This document shows, piece by piece, positions 19,270 to 28,358 of a stretch of DNA of 64,000 nt (position 1 is its first letter; each line of letters opens with the position of its first letter). The notes below the pieces were generated by a model. That model saw only the letters and a program-made list of their open reading frames with translations, ran no database searches and was not told the DNA's origin. The position numbers were made by a program, and so were the translations under genes. Location of the stretch: NCBI RefSeq assembly GCF_014647755.1, contig NZ_BMPU01000001.1, positions 124,001 to 188,000 on the forward strand. The letters run 5' to 3'. This DNA is from Porphyromonas pasteri. Lineage in GTDB: Bacteria; Bacteroidota; Bacteroidia; Bacteroidales; Porphyromonadaceae.

Positions 19270-20454
19270 CTAATAGTTGTGTCCGTCTGGGTCGAGCATC
19301 TCCTTGCGCGTGATCTTATGCAGGTCGAGCGCACGCCAAGCGTAGACGATGTACGCTAAGACGAAGGGAATGATTAGCGATACGAAACTCATCGCCTTCA
19401 GAGTGAAGGGGCTCGAGGAGCTATTGCGGATATTCAGCGAGTGGTTGATCAGCTCGGGCATATCTGCGCTGTAGGCAGGGTAGTAGGAGGTATTGTTCCA
19501 CCCAGCGATGAGGAAGAGGGCGAGTGCCGTGAGGACGACACCGATACCTTCGAACCAGATCCCCTTGCGGAAGCCTTCCTTGAGGAGCGTCAGCAGGATA
19601 CCTGCCAGCACGAGCACCACCCCGATGAAGAAGATCGCAAAGACTGCAGGCATCTCGATGAGGTTCTTCCAGTACTTGTAGTCCACGAGATAGGTGACCT
19701 CGGGGTTAGCAGGATCGTAAGCGAAGCCCTGCTTCGTGAGAAGGAAGAAGAGGTAGGCAAGGAAGAGGATGAGGAAGATAGCGGCGTTCCAAGCGAGTGC
19801 ACCACGTGAGCGCTTGTAGATCGTCTCATCATCGATGTTGTTGATGAAGAAGAGGAGCGCCGTGGTACGTGCGAGGAAGAAGACGGCAAGGCCGAAGACG
19901 ACATTCCAGATGTTGAGTACTGCTTCGAGGCCGTGGAGCTGGATACCCTTGTAGGGGAGCCACTCGGAGATGACCTGGCTGGCACCAGAGAGGTCAGCGA
20001 TAGCCTCGCGGTTCACCATGAAGGTTGAGCCCGTGAAGAAGGTCGATACAGCGGCACCGAGGAGGATCGGAGCGAGGAGGCCATTGATGAAGAGGAACGT
20101 CTGGTAGGTGCGGCTACCGAGCACATTACCATTCTTATTCTGATACTCGTAGGAGACTGCCTGGATGATGAAGCAGAAGAGGATGAGCATCCACACCCAG
20201 TAGGCACCGCCGAAGCTGGTCGAGTAGAAGAGGGGGAAGGAGGCGAAGAAGCCACCGCCGAAGACGACCAGCGTAGTGAAGGTGAATTCCCACTTACGGC
20301 CGATAGAGTTCACGAGGAGCTTGCGGTCGAGCTGCTCCTTGCCAATGCTGAAGAAGAGCGATTGACCACCCTGCACGAAGAGCAGGAAGACGAGGAGAGC
20401 ACCGAGGACGGAGACTAAGAGCCACCAGTATTCTTGGAAGAATGCGTAGTCCAT
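19270..20454 (-). CDS. cydB: Cytochrome bd quinol oxidase subunit II
   Basis: A 394-residue polytopic membrane protein with about nine hydrophobic segments and the family's N-terminal LQ-type start (FQEYWWLLVSVLGALLVF). It pairs with CydA to form the high-affinity oxidase that reduces oxygen to water, protecting anaerobes from oxygen. It follows cydA by 42 bp. No CydX-like small subunit is visible downstream. Confidence 0.95.
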   Translation of the reverse strand: MDYAFFQEYWWLLVSVLGALLVFLLFVQGGQSLFFSIGKEQLDRKLLVNSIGRKWEFTFTTLVVFGGGFFASFPLFYSTSFGGAYWVWMLILFCFIIQAVSYEYQNKNGNVLGSRTYQTFLFINGLLAPILLGAAVSTFFTGSTFMVNREAIADLSGASQVISEWLPYKGIQLHGLEAVLNIWNVVFGLAVFFLARTTALLFFINNIDDETIYKRSRGALAWNAAIFLILFLAYLFFLLTKQGFAYDPANPEVTYLVDYKYWKNLIEMPAVFAIFFIGVVLVLAGILLTLLKEGFRKGIWFEGIGVVLTALALFLIAGWNNTSYYPAYSADMPELINHSLNIRNSSSSPFTLKAMSFVSLIIPFVLAYIVYAWRALDLHKITRKEMLDPDGHNY

Positions 20455-20496
20455 AATAAATCGTTTGCTTAGCTTGATTAGATGACTTCGTGGGGC

Positions 20497-22077
20497 TTAG
20501 TGCTGATCAGGGCCCTGCTTGATAGCCTTGCGCATAATGTTGATCTCAGCCACGAGCATGATCGTGAAGAGCAGGAAGAAGAGTGCGAAGGTGATCATCA
20601 CCGACGAAGCTTCGATCTTCGAGATAGCTGCATGGACGGGCAGAAGGTTCTGGATAGTCCAGGGCTGACGACCCACTTCGGCCACTACCCAGCCTGCTTC
20701 ACTTGCTACCCATGCCAGAGGAGTGAGGATGATGCTTGCCAAGAGGAGCCAGCGAGTAGAGGCGAGCTTCTCATTACGCTTGTAGGCATACCACGTCAGG
20801 ATGAGGAAGAGTAGGAGGAAGGCACCACCGAGCCCGACCATAACACGGAAGGAGTAGTAGGTCAGCGGGATGTTGGGGACCGTCTCATACTTGCTGGTGA
20901 AGTAGCCATAGCCATAGTAGGGGAAGTTCTCCATCAGTACAGTGCGGTGCTGCTCAGCGGAGATGCTATCCCCAGCCTTGCGAGCGGCACGGAAGGCATT
21001 GAGAGCATCGATAGCGATACGACCACGACGCATCTTCTCCTCTGTAGAGATAGCGATCTTACCATCGGGCTGACGGTAGCCACCTTCGAGGATGTTGATC
21101 ACACCAGGTACGTAGTGCGTACCCGTACCTGCGACCATGTAAGAGAGGAGGCGGGGGGCTTCGATGTTGAAGAGGTGTGAGGGCTTGCCGTCGTCGGGAA
21201 GCTGCTTGTCGGGGTTGAGTAGGCCGATGACGCCGAGGCCGATACCCTTGCCATCCTCTGTGCAGCCTTCGCCGGTGCACTTACCCGTGTCGTAGATAGC
21301 TTCCATGGCAGCGAGCTTCATAGGCTGGTTGGTAGCGACGTCGACAGCCGAGCTGTGACCCGTCATAGCCGTCAGCATAGCAGCGACGAAGCCGAAGGGA
21401 GCGATGATCTTGAGGTTGCGACGAGCGAACTCTACGTTGCGCTTGCGCAGGAGATAGAGTGCACAGATGCCGAGTGCGAAGAACGTACCGAGCGTCCAAG
21501 ACGAGGTGACCGTGTGGAGGAACTTGATGATAGCCGTGGGTGAGAGTGCTACAGCCCAGAAGTCGCTCATCTCATTGCGCATCGTCTCGGGGTTGAAGAC
21601 CATACCCTGAGGATTCTGCATCCAAGCGTTAGCGACGAGGATCCATACTGCAGAGATCGTAGCTCCGATGATGGTGAGCCAGCTGGAGGCTAAGTGGAAG
21701 CCCTTGCTGACCTTCCCCCAACCGAAGAACATCACGGCGATGAACGTCGACTCCATGAAGAAGGCGAGGATCCCTTCGATAGCGAGGGGGGCACCGAAGA
21801 TGTCACCGACGAACCAGCTGTAGTTCGACCAGTTGGTCCCGAACTGGAACTCGAGGATGATCCCCGTAGCTACGCCGATAGCGAAGTTAATCCCGAAGAG
21901 CTTCTGCCAGAACTTCGTGGACTTCTTCCAGAATTCATCACCGCTGCGATAGTACTTCGTCTCAGCCAGTGACATGATGACCCCCAGGCCGAGGGTCAGC
22001 GGGACGAAGAGCCAGTGATACATGGCCGTCAGGGCAAACTGTGCCCGCGACCATGAGACTAAAGATTCTAGATCCAT
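20497..22077 (-). CDS. cydA: Cytochrome bd quinol oxidase subunit I
   Basis: A 526-residue membrane protein with the CydA signature EAGWVVAEVGRQPWTIQ near the C-terminus and the N-terminal MYHWLFVPLTLGLG segment that supplies a heme ligand histidine. It carries the quinol site and hemes. It starts 53 bp after the DUF4492 gene and leads cydB in one operon. Confidence 0.97.
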   Translation of the reverse strand: MDLESLVSWSRAQFALTAMYHWLFVPLTLGLGVIMSLAETKYYRSGDEFWKKSTKFWQKLFGINFAIGVATGIILEFQFGTNWSNYSWFVGDIFGAPLAIEGILAFFMESTFIAVMFFGWGKVSKGFHLASSWLTIIGATISAVWILVANAWMQNPQGMVFNPETMRNEMSDFWAVALSPTAIIKFLHTVTSSWTLGTFFALGICALYLLRKRNVEFARRNLKIIAPFGFVAAMLTAMTGHSSAVDVATNQPMKLAAMEAIYDTGKCTGEGCTEDGKGIGLGVIGLLNPDKQLPDDGKPSHLFNIEAPRLLSYMVAGTGTHYVPGVINILEGGYRQPDGKIAISTEEKMRRGRIAIDALNAFRAARKAGDSISAEQHRTVLMENFPYYGYGYFTSKYETVPNIPLTYYSFRVMVGLGGAFLLLFLILTWYAYKRNEKLASTRWLLLASIILTPLAWVASEAGWVVAEVGRQPWTIQNLLPVHAAISKIEASSVMITFALFFLLFTIMLVAEINIMRKAIKQGPDQH

Positions 22078-22130
22078 TGTAAATAGTTATTAGAGTTTGA
22101 TATGTTTATCTCGCGTGAAGAGAAGGAGCG

Positions 22131-22394
22131 TCATCGGGCGACGGTATCGCCTGGCGCACGACGATTGAGGAGCTCGTCACCGACGAACTCAGATCGCTCG
22201 ATATGCTGCTCCTGAGCCTGCTGTTTGACGTGATTAGGGAAGAAGAAGGCGCGCAGGATAGCAAACATGATGAAGAGCTTCAGCGCAATGATGAGCCAAA
22301 GCTTCTTGCTTGTCGGGGTCAATCCTCGGAAGCCATCGCGATAGAGGCGGAAGGCTCGCACGAAGAAATTGGGTTTTGGAGACTCAGTCGGCAT
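22131..22394 (-). CDS. DUF4492 small membrane protein upstream of cydAB
   Basis: An 87-residue protein with one membrane helix (about residues 32-51, LIIALKLFIMFAILRAFFF) and a charged tail. The N-terminal RAFRLYRDGFRGLT matches DUF4492, regularly encoded just before cydAB in Bacteroidota. A role in cytochrome bd assembly or as an accessory subunit is likely but unproven. Confidence 0.88.
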   Translation of the reverse strand: MPTESPKPNFFVRAFRLYRDGFRGLTPTSKKLWLIIALKLFIMFAILRAFFFPNHVKQQAQEQHIERSEFVGDELLNRRAPGDTVAR

Positions 22395-22447
22395 AGGGTC
22401 GATGAGAGGGTGAGAATGATAATTTCGTCGGATGAATCCAGTTCAAG

Positions 22448-22455
22448 CAAAGATA
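22448..22455 (-). promoter_or_regulatory. -7 element TATCTTTG for the DUF4492-cydAB operon
   Basis: An exact TAnnTTTG match 53 bp before the DUF4492 start. No clear -33 box at the usual distance. Confidence 0.6.
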
Positions 22456-22518
22456 GAGCAAACGAGTGAGTAGACTACTACCCGAGAGGCCCGATGACCC
22501 TGATAATGAGCCCTTAGT

Positions 22519-22737
22519 TTGATAGTCTATGTCTATGTGTGTATTTATAGAATTGATATGTCGGGGTGCTGGAGCAGTAAAAACTCCCCGCTAATCCAAC
22601 TTATTAATAAGGATAGAACTCTTGGATTAATAGGGGTAAGTATGCTAGATCCTTTAGAACTGTATCCCTTTAAGCTGTTTGCTCTTCGGACTTTCCTTGA
22701 GGCTCTAAAAGAGTCGGTCAGCAACAAGCGAAAATAG
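22519..22737 (+). other. AT-richer stretch, doubtful 72-codon frame
   Basis: A 72-codon open frame beginning at TTG ends (LRTFLEALKESVSNKRK) one base before the large hairpin at 22738. It has no start signal or recognised domain, and its base composition is more AT-rich than the neighbourhood. It is listed so the stretch 22456-22737 is accounted for, not as a supported gene. Confidence 0.2.
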
Positions 22738-22793
22738 AGTACCCCGCCACATTTTCTCACTCACAGCTGAGTGTGGAAATGTGGCGGGGTACT
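22738..22793. terminator. Large hairpin, probable terminator
   Basis: AGTACCCCGCCACATTT (22738-22754) pairs perfectly with 22777-22793, enclosing a second small stem (CACTCA/TGAGTG). It is 115 bp beyond the stop of the minus-strand gene at 22909 and directly follows the doubtful plus-strand frame. Direction of use is unclear. Confidence 0.6.
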
Positions 22794-22908
22794 ATTTCCT
22801 AGAATCCCTTTTTAGATATCGTATAGCCTTGCTATTACTCCCTCTTCTCCTGCGATTGGACCGTAGAACGAAACTCTCATAGGATAGAAATGATTATGGG
22901 CGGTTAGG

Positions 22909-23448
22909 CTACAACTCTTCGCTCGCAATTTTTGCACTTTTAGATAGCAGAGTCTTGTCTCCATAGGATAGGGTCGAGTATTGGAAGTCCTTTTTATAGT
23001 CCTCTGCGAATGTATAGGTATGCAGTAAAAAGGTTCTTGGATCCTGAACGGCTCCCCCTTCCTCTTTGTAGGTAGTGGTATCTTCCCAGTTTTTATACTT
23101 GAGTGATAGATTCCTATTGATCCTATCTGCATCGTCTTTAGAGAGGAAGATAATATTGATTAATGCGAGTTTCTTGTCGATAAATATAAAGAGGATTCTA
23201 GGTCTTGCGCTGGCGAAGGTTACGCCTCCCGTCACGAGTAATCCTGCTGCCCTTGGGGTAGTTGGATTTGTTGGTTCGAATTCAGCTCCCAGCTCTTGCA
23301 GCCTGATTGTTACAGAGTCAAGGGTAGACGTTCCCAGCGTGCAGCCTAGAATTGTCCGTGTTATAGTCGTTTCTTTTTGAGCGAATGCACTCTGTGTACC
23401 CGAGATGAGCAAGATTATTGCTCCGATAATGCTGTAGATATACCGCAT
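22909..23448 (-). CDS. Secreted protein of unknown function
   Basis: A 179-residue protein with a signal peptide (MRYIYSIIGAIILLISGTQSAFAQ). The mature part is a small alpha/beta protein with no domain I recognise (LGCTLGTSTLDSVTIRLQ, RILFIFIDKKLALINIIFL). Its coding sequence is clearly AT-richer than its neighbours, next to a tRNA gene, which suggests recent acquisition. The gap 23449-23734 upstream shows no other gene. Confidence 0.7.
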   Translation of the reverse strand: MRYIYSIIGAIILLISGTQSAFAQKETTITRTILGCTLGTSTLDSVTIRLQELGAEFEPTNPTTPRAAGLLVTGGVTFASARPRILFIFIDKKLALINIIFLSKDDADRINRNLSLKYKNWEDTTTYKEEGGAVQDPRTFLLHTYTFAEDYKKDFQYSTLSYGDKTLLSKSAKIASEEL

Positions 23449-23734
23449 ACAGTAAGATGTTGGAGGTTATTAATAATAGTATTGTTTGCAGGATAGGGTA
23501 AGCTACTTCAATATCGAAGTATCCCTAGGGTTAGAAGAAACCCTCACACAAATATAGGAATAAACGAGCTAGCATAGAATCTCCGTGAGGTAGATCTATG
23601 TTATCGTTTATGGCGCATATTCAGAGTCGGGTAGCTTGGTGCTTATTGGATGTGTGCGTTGGTGGAACTTGGTTTTCTCGGAAGTTCCGTGTGATCTGAG
23701 ATTTTCCGTCCGCTATATCGTCCGCTACAAGAAT

Positions 23735-23769
23735 AGCCCCTATGCAAATCATTGATTTACGCAGGGGCT
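23735..23769 (-). terminator. Hairpin after tRNA-Leu
   Basis: AGCCCCT (23763-23769, minus sense) pairs with AGGGGCT (23735-23741), with an inner AAATCA/TGATTT stem. It lies 15 bp beyond the tRNA 3' end, so it is probably the tRNA transcript terminator. Confidence 0.55.
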
Positions 23770-23784
23770 TTCTGTAAGTGGCTG

Positions 23785-23867
23785 TACCCAGAGTGGGACT
23801 CGAACCCACACAACCTATTGGTCAAGGGATTTTAAGTCCCTCGTGTCTACCATTCCACCATCTGGGC
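23785..23867 (-). tRNA. tRNA-Leu (anticodon UAA)
   Basis: An 83-nt cloverleaf on the minus strand. The acceptor stem is GCCCAGA/TCTGGGT (first pair G-U). The anticodon stem AGGGA/TCCCT holds loop CTTAAAA, giving anticodon UAA. A long variable arm (TGACCAATAGGTTGT region) and the T loop GGTTCGAGTCC are present, as expected for tRNA-Leu. Discriminator A; CCA is not encoded. Confidence 0.97.
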
Positions 23868-23906
23868 GACCATGTAACGCACACCATAGGCGTACGCATT
23901 CGGCTG

Positions 23907-23937
23907 CAAAAGTAACGTAAAATCGGTAGATAAGCAA
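23907..23937 (-). promoter_or_regulatory. Probable tRNA-Leu promoter
   Basis: Minus strand TTG (23935-23937), a 20-nt spacer and TACTTTTG (23907-23914) match the Bacteroidota promoter, 40 bp before the tRNA 5' end. Confidence 0.6.
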
Positions 23938-24163
23938 TTGCAGAGCGCATAGCGAGTAGCCTCCGTCGTGAAGCGGATGCTAAGATGAGGGTGCGGAAGG
24001 GATGAGGAGTCGGGACTCCATGGTATTCGGATAGGACTACGGGTAGTGATACCTCGCATAGACCTTTAAGTAGTATGCATGACTGCTCTTGCTCTCAGCT
24101 CTTTCGGTAGAGTAGACGTACAGGGCAAGCAAGATATTGGGGCCGGCGACGGTCAAAGCTGAT

Positions 24164-24191
24164 GTCACATCTCTCCGAGGGGAGTTGTGAC
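24164..24191 (-). terminator. Hairpin that may end the riboswitch transcript
   Basis: GTCACA-x-CTC-x-CC arms (24164-24176 and 24179-24191) form a stem with two mismatches and a 2-nt loop. There is no U run. It lies about 510 bp beyond the cobalamin riboswitch. Confidence 0.35.
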
Positions 24192-24690
24192 GAGCCTTAG
24201 ACCGAGCCGTGCACCTAACATGGTCGGCGTATGGATCGAGGTGGTGCAGCCAGCGAGGTATCCCTGGCTGGCCCTATGGGGGGCAGGGGCGGTTTTGGAT
24301 AGGTTGGAGGAACATGAAGAAAGACCCCTGCGAGTACCAGACCCATAGAGATCCCAGACAGAGTAGAGCCTTGTCCTACTTGTCACAAGCGGGCTTGTGT
24401 ACGACCTGATAGGGGCACACAGCTGCAGGATGTTCAAAAGATTATCGGGGGATATTCTGATGAGGTGACCTTCTCTCCGGCTTCGTCCTTGCGGGCGAAG
24501 TGATACGCACGACACATTTCAATATCTGGAAGCCACTGCGCGTCTCGGAGAGCGGGGCAGAAAGACTTCCTTCACTACCAGCGCTGACGGGCGGTCCGTC
24601 GGGTGGGGTAGGTGAAGGTGCACACATCGGAGAGAGCTACCATCAGGAGGAGCGTCTCATAGCAATGTCTTCCCAATCTTATTCCCGAGA
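24192..24690 (-). other. Region after the B12 riboswitch without a recognisable gene
   Basis: No open frame with a start, normal composition and recognisable motifs follows the riboswitch. The longest minus-strand frame (24165-24515) has no family resemblance to me. Short perfect inverted repeats such as CACAAG/CTTGTG suggest folded RNA or gene remains. Positions 23938-24163 also show nothing. Confidence 0.4.
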
Positions 24691-24699
24691 TTGACACAT

Positions 24700-24985
24700 T
24701 GGATCTCATGAGCAGGTCTCCTGGCTTATCACCCTAACTTCTCATTCCTACGATCCTTCCCAAGTAGCTTCGTACTCAGTGGCGAAGGTCTGCCAAGATG
24801 CTCGGTGAAGAGCTCGTTGGTCCTTCCGTCGTAGGAGGAGCCTATCCATCATCCCCGTGGGGAGCTGCAGATAGGGAGTGACTTACAGTAGCGGGTACTG
24901 CGCCGGATTCACACCGGCTTCCCTTACTACCCTAGGTCCAGACTGGTGCGCTTCACCAGCATAATGCCCTCGGGTATACTCGTAA
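24700..24985 (-). promoter_or_regulatory. Cobalamin (B12) riboswitch
   Basis: The minus strand carries GGGAAGCCGGTGTGAATCC, then GCAGTACCCGCTACTGT, and at the 3' side AAGCCAGGAGACCTGC. These are the conserved blocks of the cobalamin aptamer, in order. A -7 element at 24993-25000 would start transcription right at its 5' end. Normally it controls B12 uptake or B12-independent isozymes; here no such gene follows. Confidence 0.93.
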
Positions 24986-24992
24986 GACATGG

Positions 24993-25000
24993 CAAAGTTA
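24993..25000 (-). promoter_or_regulatory. -7 element TAACTTTG for the B12 riboswitch transcript
   Basis: An exact TAnnTTTG match; predicted start about 24986, at the aptamer 5' end. TTAG lies about 19 nt upstream as a weak -33 candidate. Confidence 0.65.
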
Positions 25001-25131
25001 AGACAAATATTTAAATAACCTAAGGGCTTCAAGGGGGAGAGCTTGCGTGGTGAGCTCGGGCGCTTCTTTATGGATGAAGATATGCCTTTGTAGGGGACTT
25101 TGAGTGAGATGATTACGAGGATGGAAAATGA

Positions 25132-25232
25132 ACCAGTACTGGTCGCTGTGTTGACCAGTACTGCTCACGTGATGGATCAGTACTGGTCAGTATGTGCTAC
25201 CAGTACTGGTTGCCTTCGTGACCAGTACTGCT
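25132..25232. repeat. Palindromic 22-bp array 4 (AGTACT core)
   Basis: Five units at 25132, 25154, 25176, 25199 and 25221 (spacing 22, 22, 23, 22). Units are ACCAGTACTGGT, its GCT-ending variant, and ATCAGTACTGGT. It is preceded by GGATGGAAAATGA, like array 3. It lies between the B12 riboswitch promoter and the ppx terminator. Confidence 0.92.
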
Positions 25233-25276
25233 TCACTTAGCCATGCTGCTAAGCCTATACCTATTTATATATAGAG

Positions 25277-25325
25277 GACGTCCGTCACCCTCCCGCTGTA
25301 GTGAGCGTGGAGGGTGACGGACGTC
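25277..25325 (-). terminator. Terminator of the ppk-ppx operon
   Basis: A perfect 17-bp stem (GACGTCCGTCACCCTCC and complement) with a 15-nt loop, 24 bp beyond the ppx stop; the minus strand continues CTCTATATATAAATAG. Confidence 0.85.
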
Positions 25326-25349
25326 GTGGAAAATGCGCCTTGGGTAGCG

Positions 25350-26246
25350 CTATGGCAGGATCGGGCAGACGGAGTCAACGATACCGTCGGCGAGCCCCTT
25401 CGTGGGGACGATGATCTCCGTCGCTTCGGTAATCGAGGCGACTAAGAGGAAGATGTCTGCCGCAGGGACGATGACCTCAGCACGGTCAGGCTTGAGACGG
25501 AAGAGCTGCATACGCTGCTCGGGGGTGTACTGCCGGAGCTCGTCGGCGACACGCTGGAGGCTCTCGACAGGGAGGCTGTTTACGTTGGCGCGCTCCGAAG
25601 GGGCGCCGAGGCGAAGGAGCTTATTGATATTTCCCCCTGTACCGACAAGGCGTAGGGTGCCATAGGTAGAGCGCAGGGTGCGCACGTAGTCACCGAAGGA
25701 GTTGCGCTCTTCGTCACGCACCTTGCCGCTGAGCTGGCGGATCGTACCGATATCAAAGGAGCGAGACTCGATGAGCTCTGCACCACGTACGAGGTTGAGC
25801 TCCGTACTCCCCCCACCGACGTCGACGTAGAGGAAGGTATCCTCGGTCTGGCTGGCCAGCGAACGGATGAGGTCGGAAGAGATGAGGCGAGCTTCTTCTC
25901 TACCATCGATGATCTCGATACGGATGTCGGTCTTCTCGTAGATCTTCTCCACGAGCTCGGCGCCATTCTCGGCATCACGCATAGCAGAGGTGGCGCAGGC
26001 ACGGAAGGCAGAGACTTCGTAGATCTCCATCAGCTCGCGGTAGGCCTTCATGAGGCTGACGAGCTGCTTGCCCTTCTTCTTCGATATGCGCCCATCGACG
26101 AAGGCATCTTCACCGAGGCGTAGGGGGACGCGTACCAGCTGGACCTTGGAGAGTGGCTCGGCACTCCCAGGCTCATTGAGGCACTTGATGAGTAGGCGGA
26201 CGGCATTGGAGCCAATGTCGATACCGGCGTAGTGAGACTTACCCAT
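25350..26246 (-). CDS. ppx: Ppx/GppA-family exopolyphosphatase
   Basis: A 298-residue protein of the ASKHA fold. N-terminal GIDIGSNAVRLLI and central YVDVGGGSTELNL are the phosphate-binding loops of the Ppx/GppA family. It should hydrolyse polyphosphate or pppGpp. The start at 26246 (MGKSHYAGID) overlaps the end of ppk by 8 bp; the longer frame would extend further into ppk. Pairing with ppk argues for a polyphosphate role. Confidence 0.9.
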   Translation of the reverse strand: MGKSHYAGIDIGSNAVRLLIKCLNEPGSAEPLSKVQLVRVPLRLGEDAFVDGRISKKKGKQLVSLMKAYRELMEIYEVSAFRACATSAMRDAENGAELVEKIYEKTDIRIEIIDGREEARLISSDLIRSLASQTEDTFLYVDVGGGSTELNLVRGAELIESRSFDIGTIRQLSGKVRDEERNSFGDYVRTLRSTYGTLRLVGTGGNINKLLRLGAPSERANVNSLPVESLQRVADELRQYTPEQRMQLFRLKPDRAEVIVPAADIFLLVASITEATEIIVPTKGLADGIVDSVCPILP

Positions 26247-28329
26247 TATTCTCTTTGTTCTTCTTTGCTTCGTAGTACTTGTATAGTGCTTGCTGGGAGT
26301 TGAAGGGGGCTTCATCGGGACCCAAGTCATCGCGACGTGGGCGCACGGCTTCCCCTTGGACGTAGTAGCCCTGCTCGGTATCTCTCAGTCCTGCTGAGAT
26401 GATGAAGTCCAGCTCACGCTGTATGGCAGGGTCGTAGACGGGAGTCATGACTTCGATGCGGCGGTCGAGGTTGCGCGTCATCCAGTCGGTCGAGCCGATA
26501 TAGTACTTCGGCTCTCCACCTCCACCGAAGACGTAGATGCGGGAGTGCTCGAGGTAGCGTGAGATGATCGCATTGATGAAGAGCCCTTCGCTATAGCCTG
26601 GTACACCAGGTAGGAGGGAGCAGTTGCCTCTCAGGCAGAGCTCGACACGCACGCCAGCCGTCACGGCTTCGTAGAGCTTGGCGACCATCTTCTCATCGAC
26701 GATATGATTGAGCTTGAGGCGTATGTAGGCCTCCTGTCCAGCTCGAGCCAAGCGGATCTCCTTATTAATAAGGTTGTAGAGTGGCTGGCGCATATCGTTG
26801 GGGGCGACCAGCAGGTGATGGAAGTGCGGGGCGATGAACGGGCGCTCGATGAAGTCGAAGACCTGCATCACGTCGTGCACGATGCCCTTGTGTGCGGTCA
26901 TCAGCATGAGGTCGGTATAGAGTCGAGCGGTACCCTCGTGGAGGTTACCCGAGCCGATGCAGGCGATGCCCCCATGCTTGGTGCGGATGTAGACGAGCTT
27001 CGAGTGGACCTTCAGCTTCTCATGACCGAGGACAACGTTGATGCCGAAGTCTTGCATCTTCTTCCCCCAGTTGATATTCGACTGCTCGTCGAAGCGTGCT
27101 AAGAGCTCGACGACGGCGGTGACGCGCTTGCCGTTCTGCGCTGCTGTGGTCAGCGCCTTGACGACCTTGGAGTTCTGCGCCACGCGATAGAGGGAGATAC
27201 GTATCTCGGTGACCTCTTCGCTGATCGCAGCTTCTTGCAGAAGGCGGAGGAAGTGATCGAAGCTGTAATAGGGGAAGTGCAGGCAGCGGTCTTGGTGCAT
27301 GATCTGGTGGATCATGCTCTGCGTGTAGTGGAACTCATTCATCTGCAGTGGGGGCTGCTTGGGGAAGCGAAGTCCCTTGCGTCCGCAGTCTGGGAGGTCC
27401 ATCAAGTCACGCATATTGTGGTAGCGTCCCCCGCCGATACGTGTGTCGCGGAAGTTGAGCTCCGCCATAGCGCTGAGCTTACGCAGGATCTCGGGTGAGA
27501 GGGCTTGGTCGTAGACGACGCGCACGGTCTCCCCACGCTTACGGCGCTTTACACCACGGGAGACCTTCTCGATGACACTTGAGCGGAGGTCTTGCTCGAT
27601 CTCAAACTCAGCGTCCTTGGTGAACTTGAATGTATAGGCCTCGTACTGCACGTACTCCCGCCCGATGAAGATGTAGGGGAGGCAGTAGCGGATGACGTCG
27701 TCAAGGAACATCAGGTAGCTCTCACCCCCCTCGTCACGCAGACGGAAGAAGCGTCCAAGTTCACGCACGGGTACCTCTAGTAGCGCTACCTCGTGCCCCG
27801 TCTCAGGCTCCTCTTGATCGTGCCATAGGACGACTGCCAGATAGAGCGACTCCTTGAGGTGCTGCTCGGGGTTGAAGGTAGGGCTATTGATGAAGATCGG
27901 GTTGGTGAAGCCATTGATCTTGTCCATAAAGAAGGACAAGACTTCCTCCTCTTGGTTGCTGGTGAGCTCGTGCTCATTGATGATATGGATGTGAGCATCC
28001 TTGAGCTCTCGTACCAGCTGAGCGAAGGTCTCGTCGAAGAGCTGGGAGTATTCTCTATTGAGTCGGAGGATGGTGCGGAGGGTCTCCTTTGCTTTCTTGC
28101 GCTCGGTCGTGGGGAGCTCTTCCGCAGAGTCGATGAGGCGACGCAGTGAGGCGACGCGCACACGGAAGAATTCATCCAGGTTGTTGGAGTAGATACCGAG
28201 GTAGTTGAAGCGCTCCAGGAGGGGGAGATCGGGGCGCATGGCCTCTAAGAGGATGCGCTTATTGAAGTACATCCAGCTTGTGTCACGCTCGATATAGGGC
28301 ATAGGCCCGCGGTGCTGACGTTGCTGCAT
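26239..28329 (-). CDS. ppk1: Polyphosphate kinase 1
   Basis: A 696-residue protein with the normal PPK1 layout: an N-terminal domain beginning RDTSWMYFNKRILLEA, a head domain, and two phospholipase-D-like C-terminal domains. KVHSKLVYI carries the histidine that is phosphorylated in PPK1. It makes polyphosphate from ATP reversibly and is co-transcribed with the overlapping exopolyphosphatase gene. Confidence 0.95.
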   Translation of the reverse strand: MQQRQHRGPMPYIERDTSWMYFNKRILLEAMRPDLPLLERFNYLGIYSNNLDEFFRVRVASLRRLIDSAEELPTTERKKAKETLRTILRLNREYSQLFDETFAQLVRELKDAHIHIINEHELTSNQEEEVLSFFMDKINGFTNPIFINSPTFNPEQHLKESLYLAVVLWHDQEEPETGHEVALLEVPVRELGRFFRLRDEGGESYLMFLDDVIRYCLPYIFIGREYVQYEAYTFKFTKDAEFEIEQDLRSSVIEKVSRGVKRRKRGETVRVVYDQALSPEILRKLSAMAELNFRDTRIGGGRYHNMRDLMDLPDCGRKGLRFPKQPPLQMNEFHYTQSMIHQIMHQDRCLHFPYYSFDHFLRLLQEAAISEEVTEIRISLYRVAQNSKVVKALTTAAQNGKRVTAVVELLARFDEQSNINWGKKMQDFGINVVLGHEKLKVHSKLVYIRTKHGGIACIGSGNLHEGTARLYTDLMLMTAHKGIVHDVMQVFDFIERPFIAPHFHHLLVAPNDMRQPLYNLINKEIRLARAGQEAYIRLKLNHIVDEKMVAKLYEAVTAGVRVELCLRGNCSLLPGVPGYSEGLFINAIISRYLEHSRIYVFGGGGEPKYYIGSTDWMTRNLDRRIEVMTPVYDPAIQRELDFIISAGLRDTEQGYYVQGEAVRPRRDDLGPDEAPFNSQQALYKYYEAKKNKENNG

Positions 28330-28358
28330 AGAGTCTGTTAAGGGGGAGGATATATGGG

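Noticed and set aside
22519-22737. 72-codon frame as a gene
   Set aside because: TTG start, no signals and no family; only its position before a hairpin is suggestive.
24209-24409. 66-codon plus-strand frame antisense to the riboswitch transcript
   Set aside because: No recognisable features and no promoter; another frame here is equally open.
24165-24515. 116-codon minus-strand frame after the B12 riboswitch
   Set aside because: Serine/arginine/threonine-rich with no domain; no sign of coding constraint.
23938-24690. RNase P RNA, tmRNA or other house-keeping RNA
   Set aside because: The conserved blocks of these RNAs were looked for on both strands and not found.
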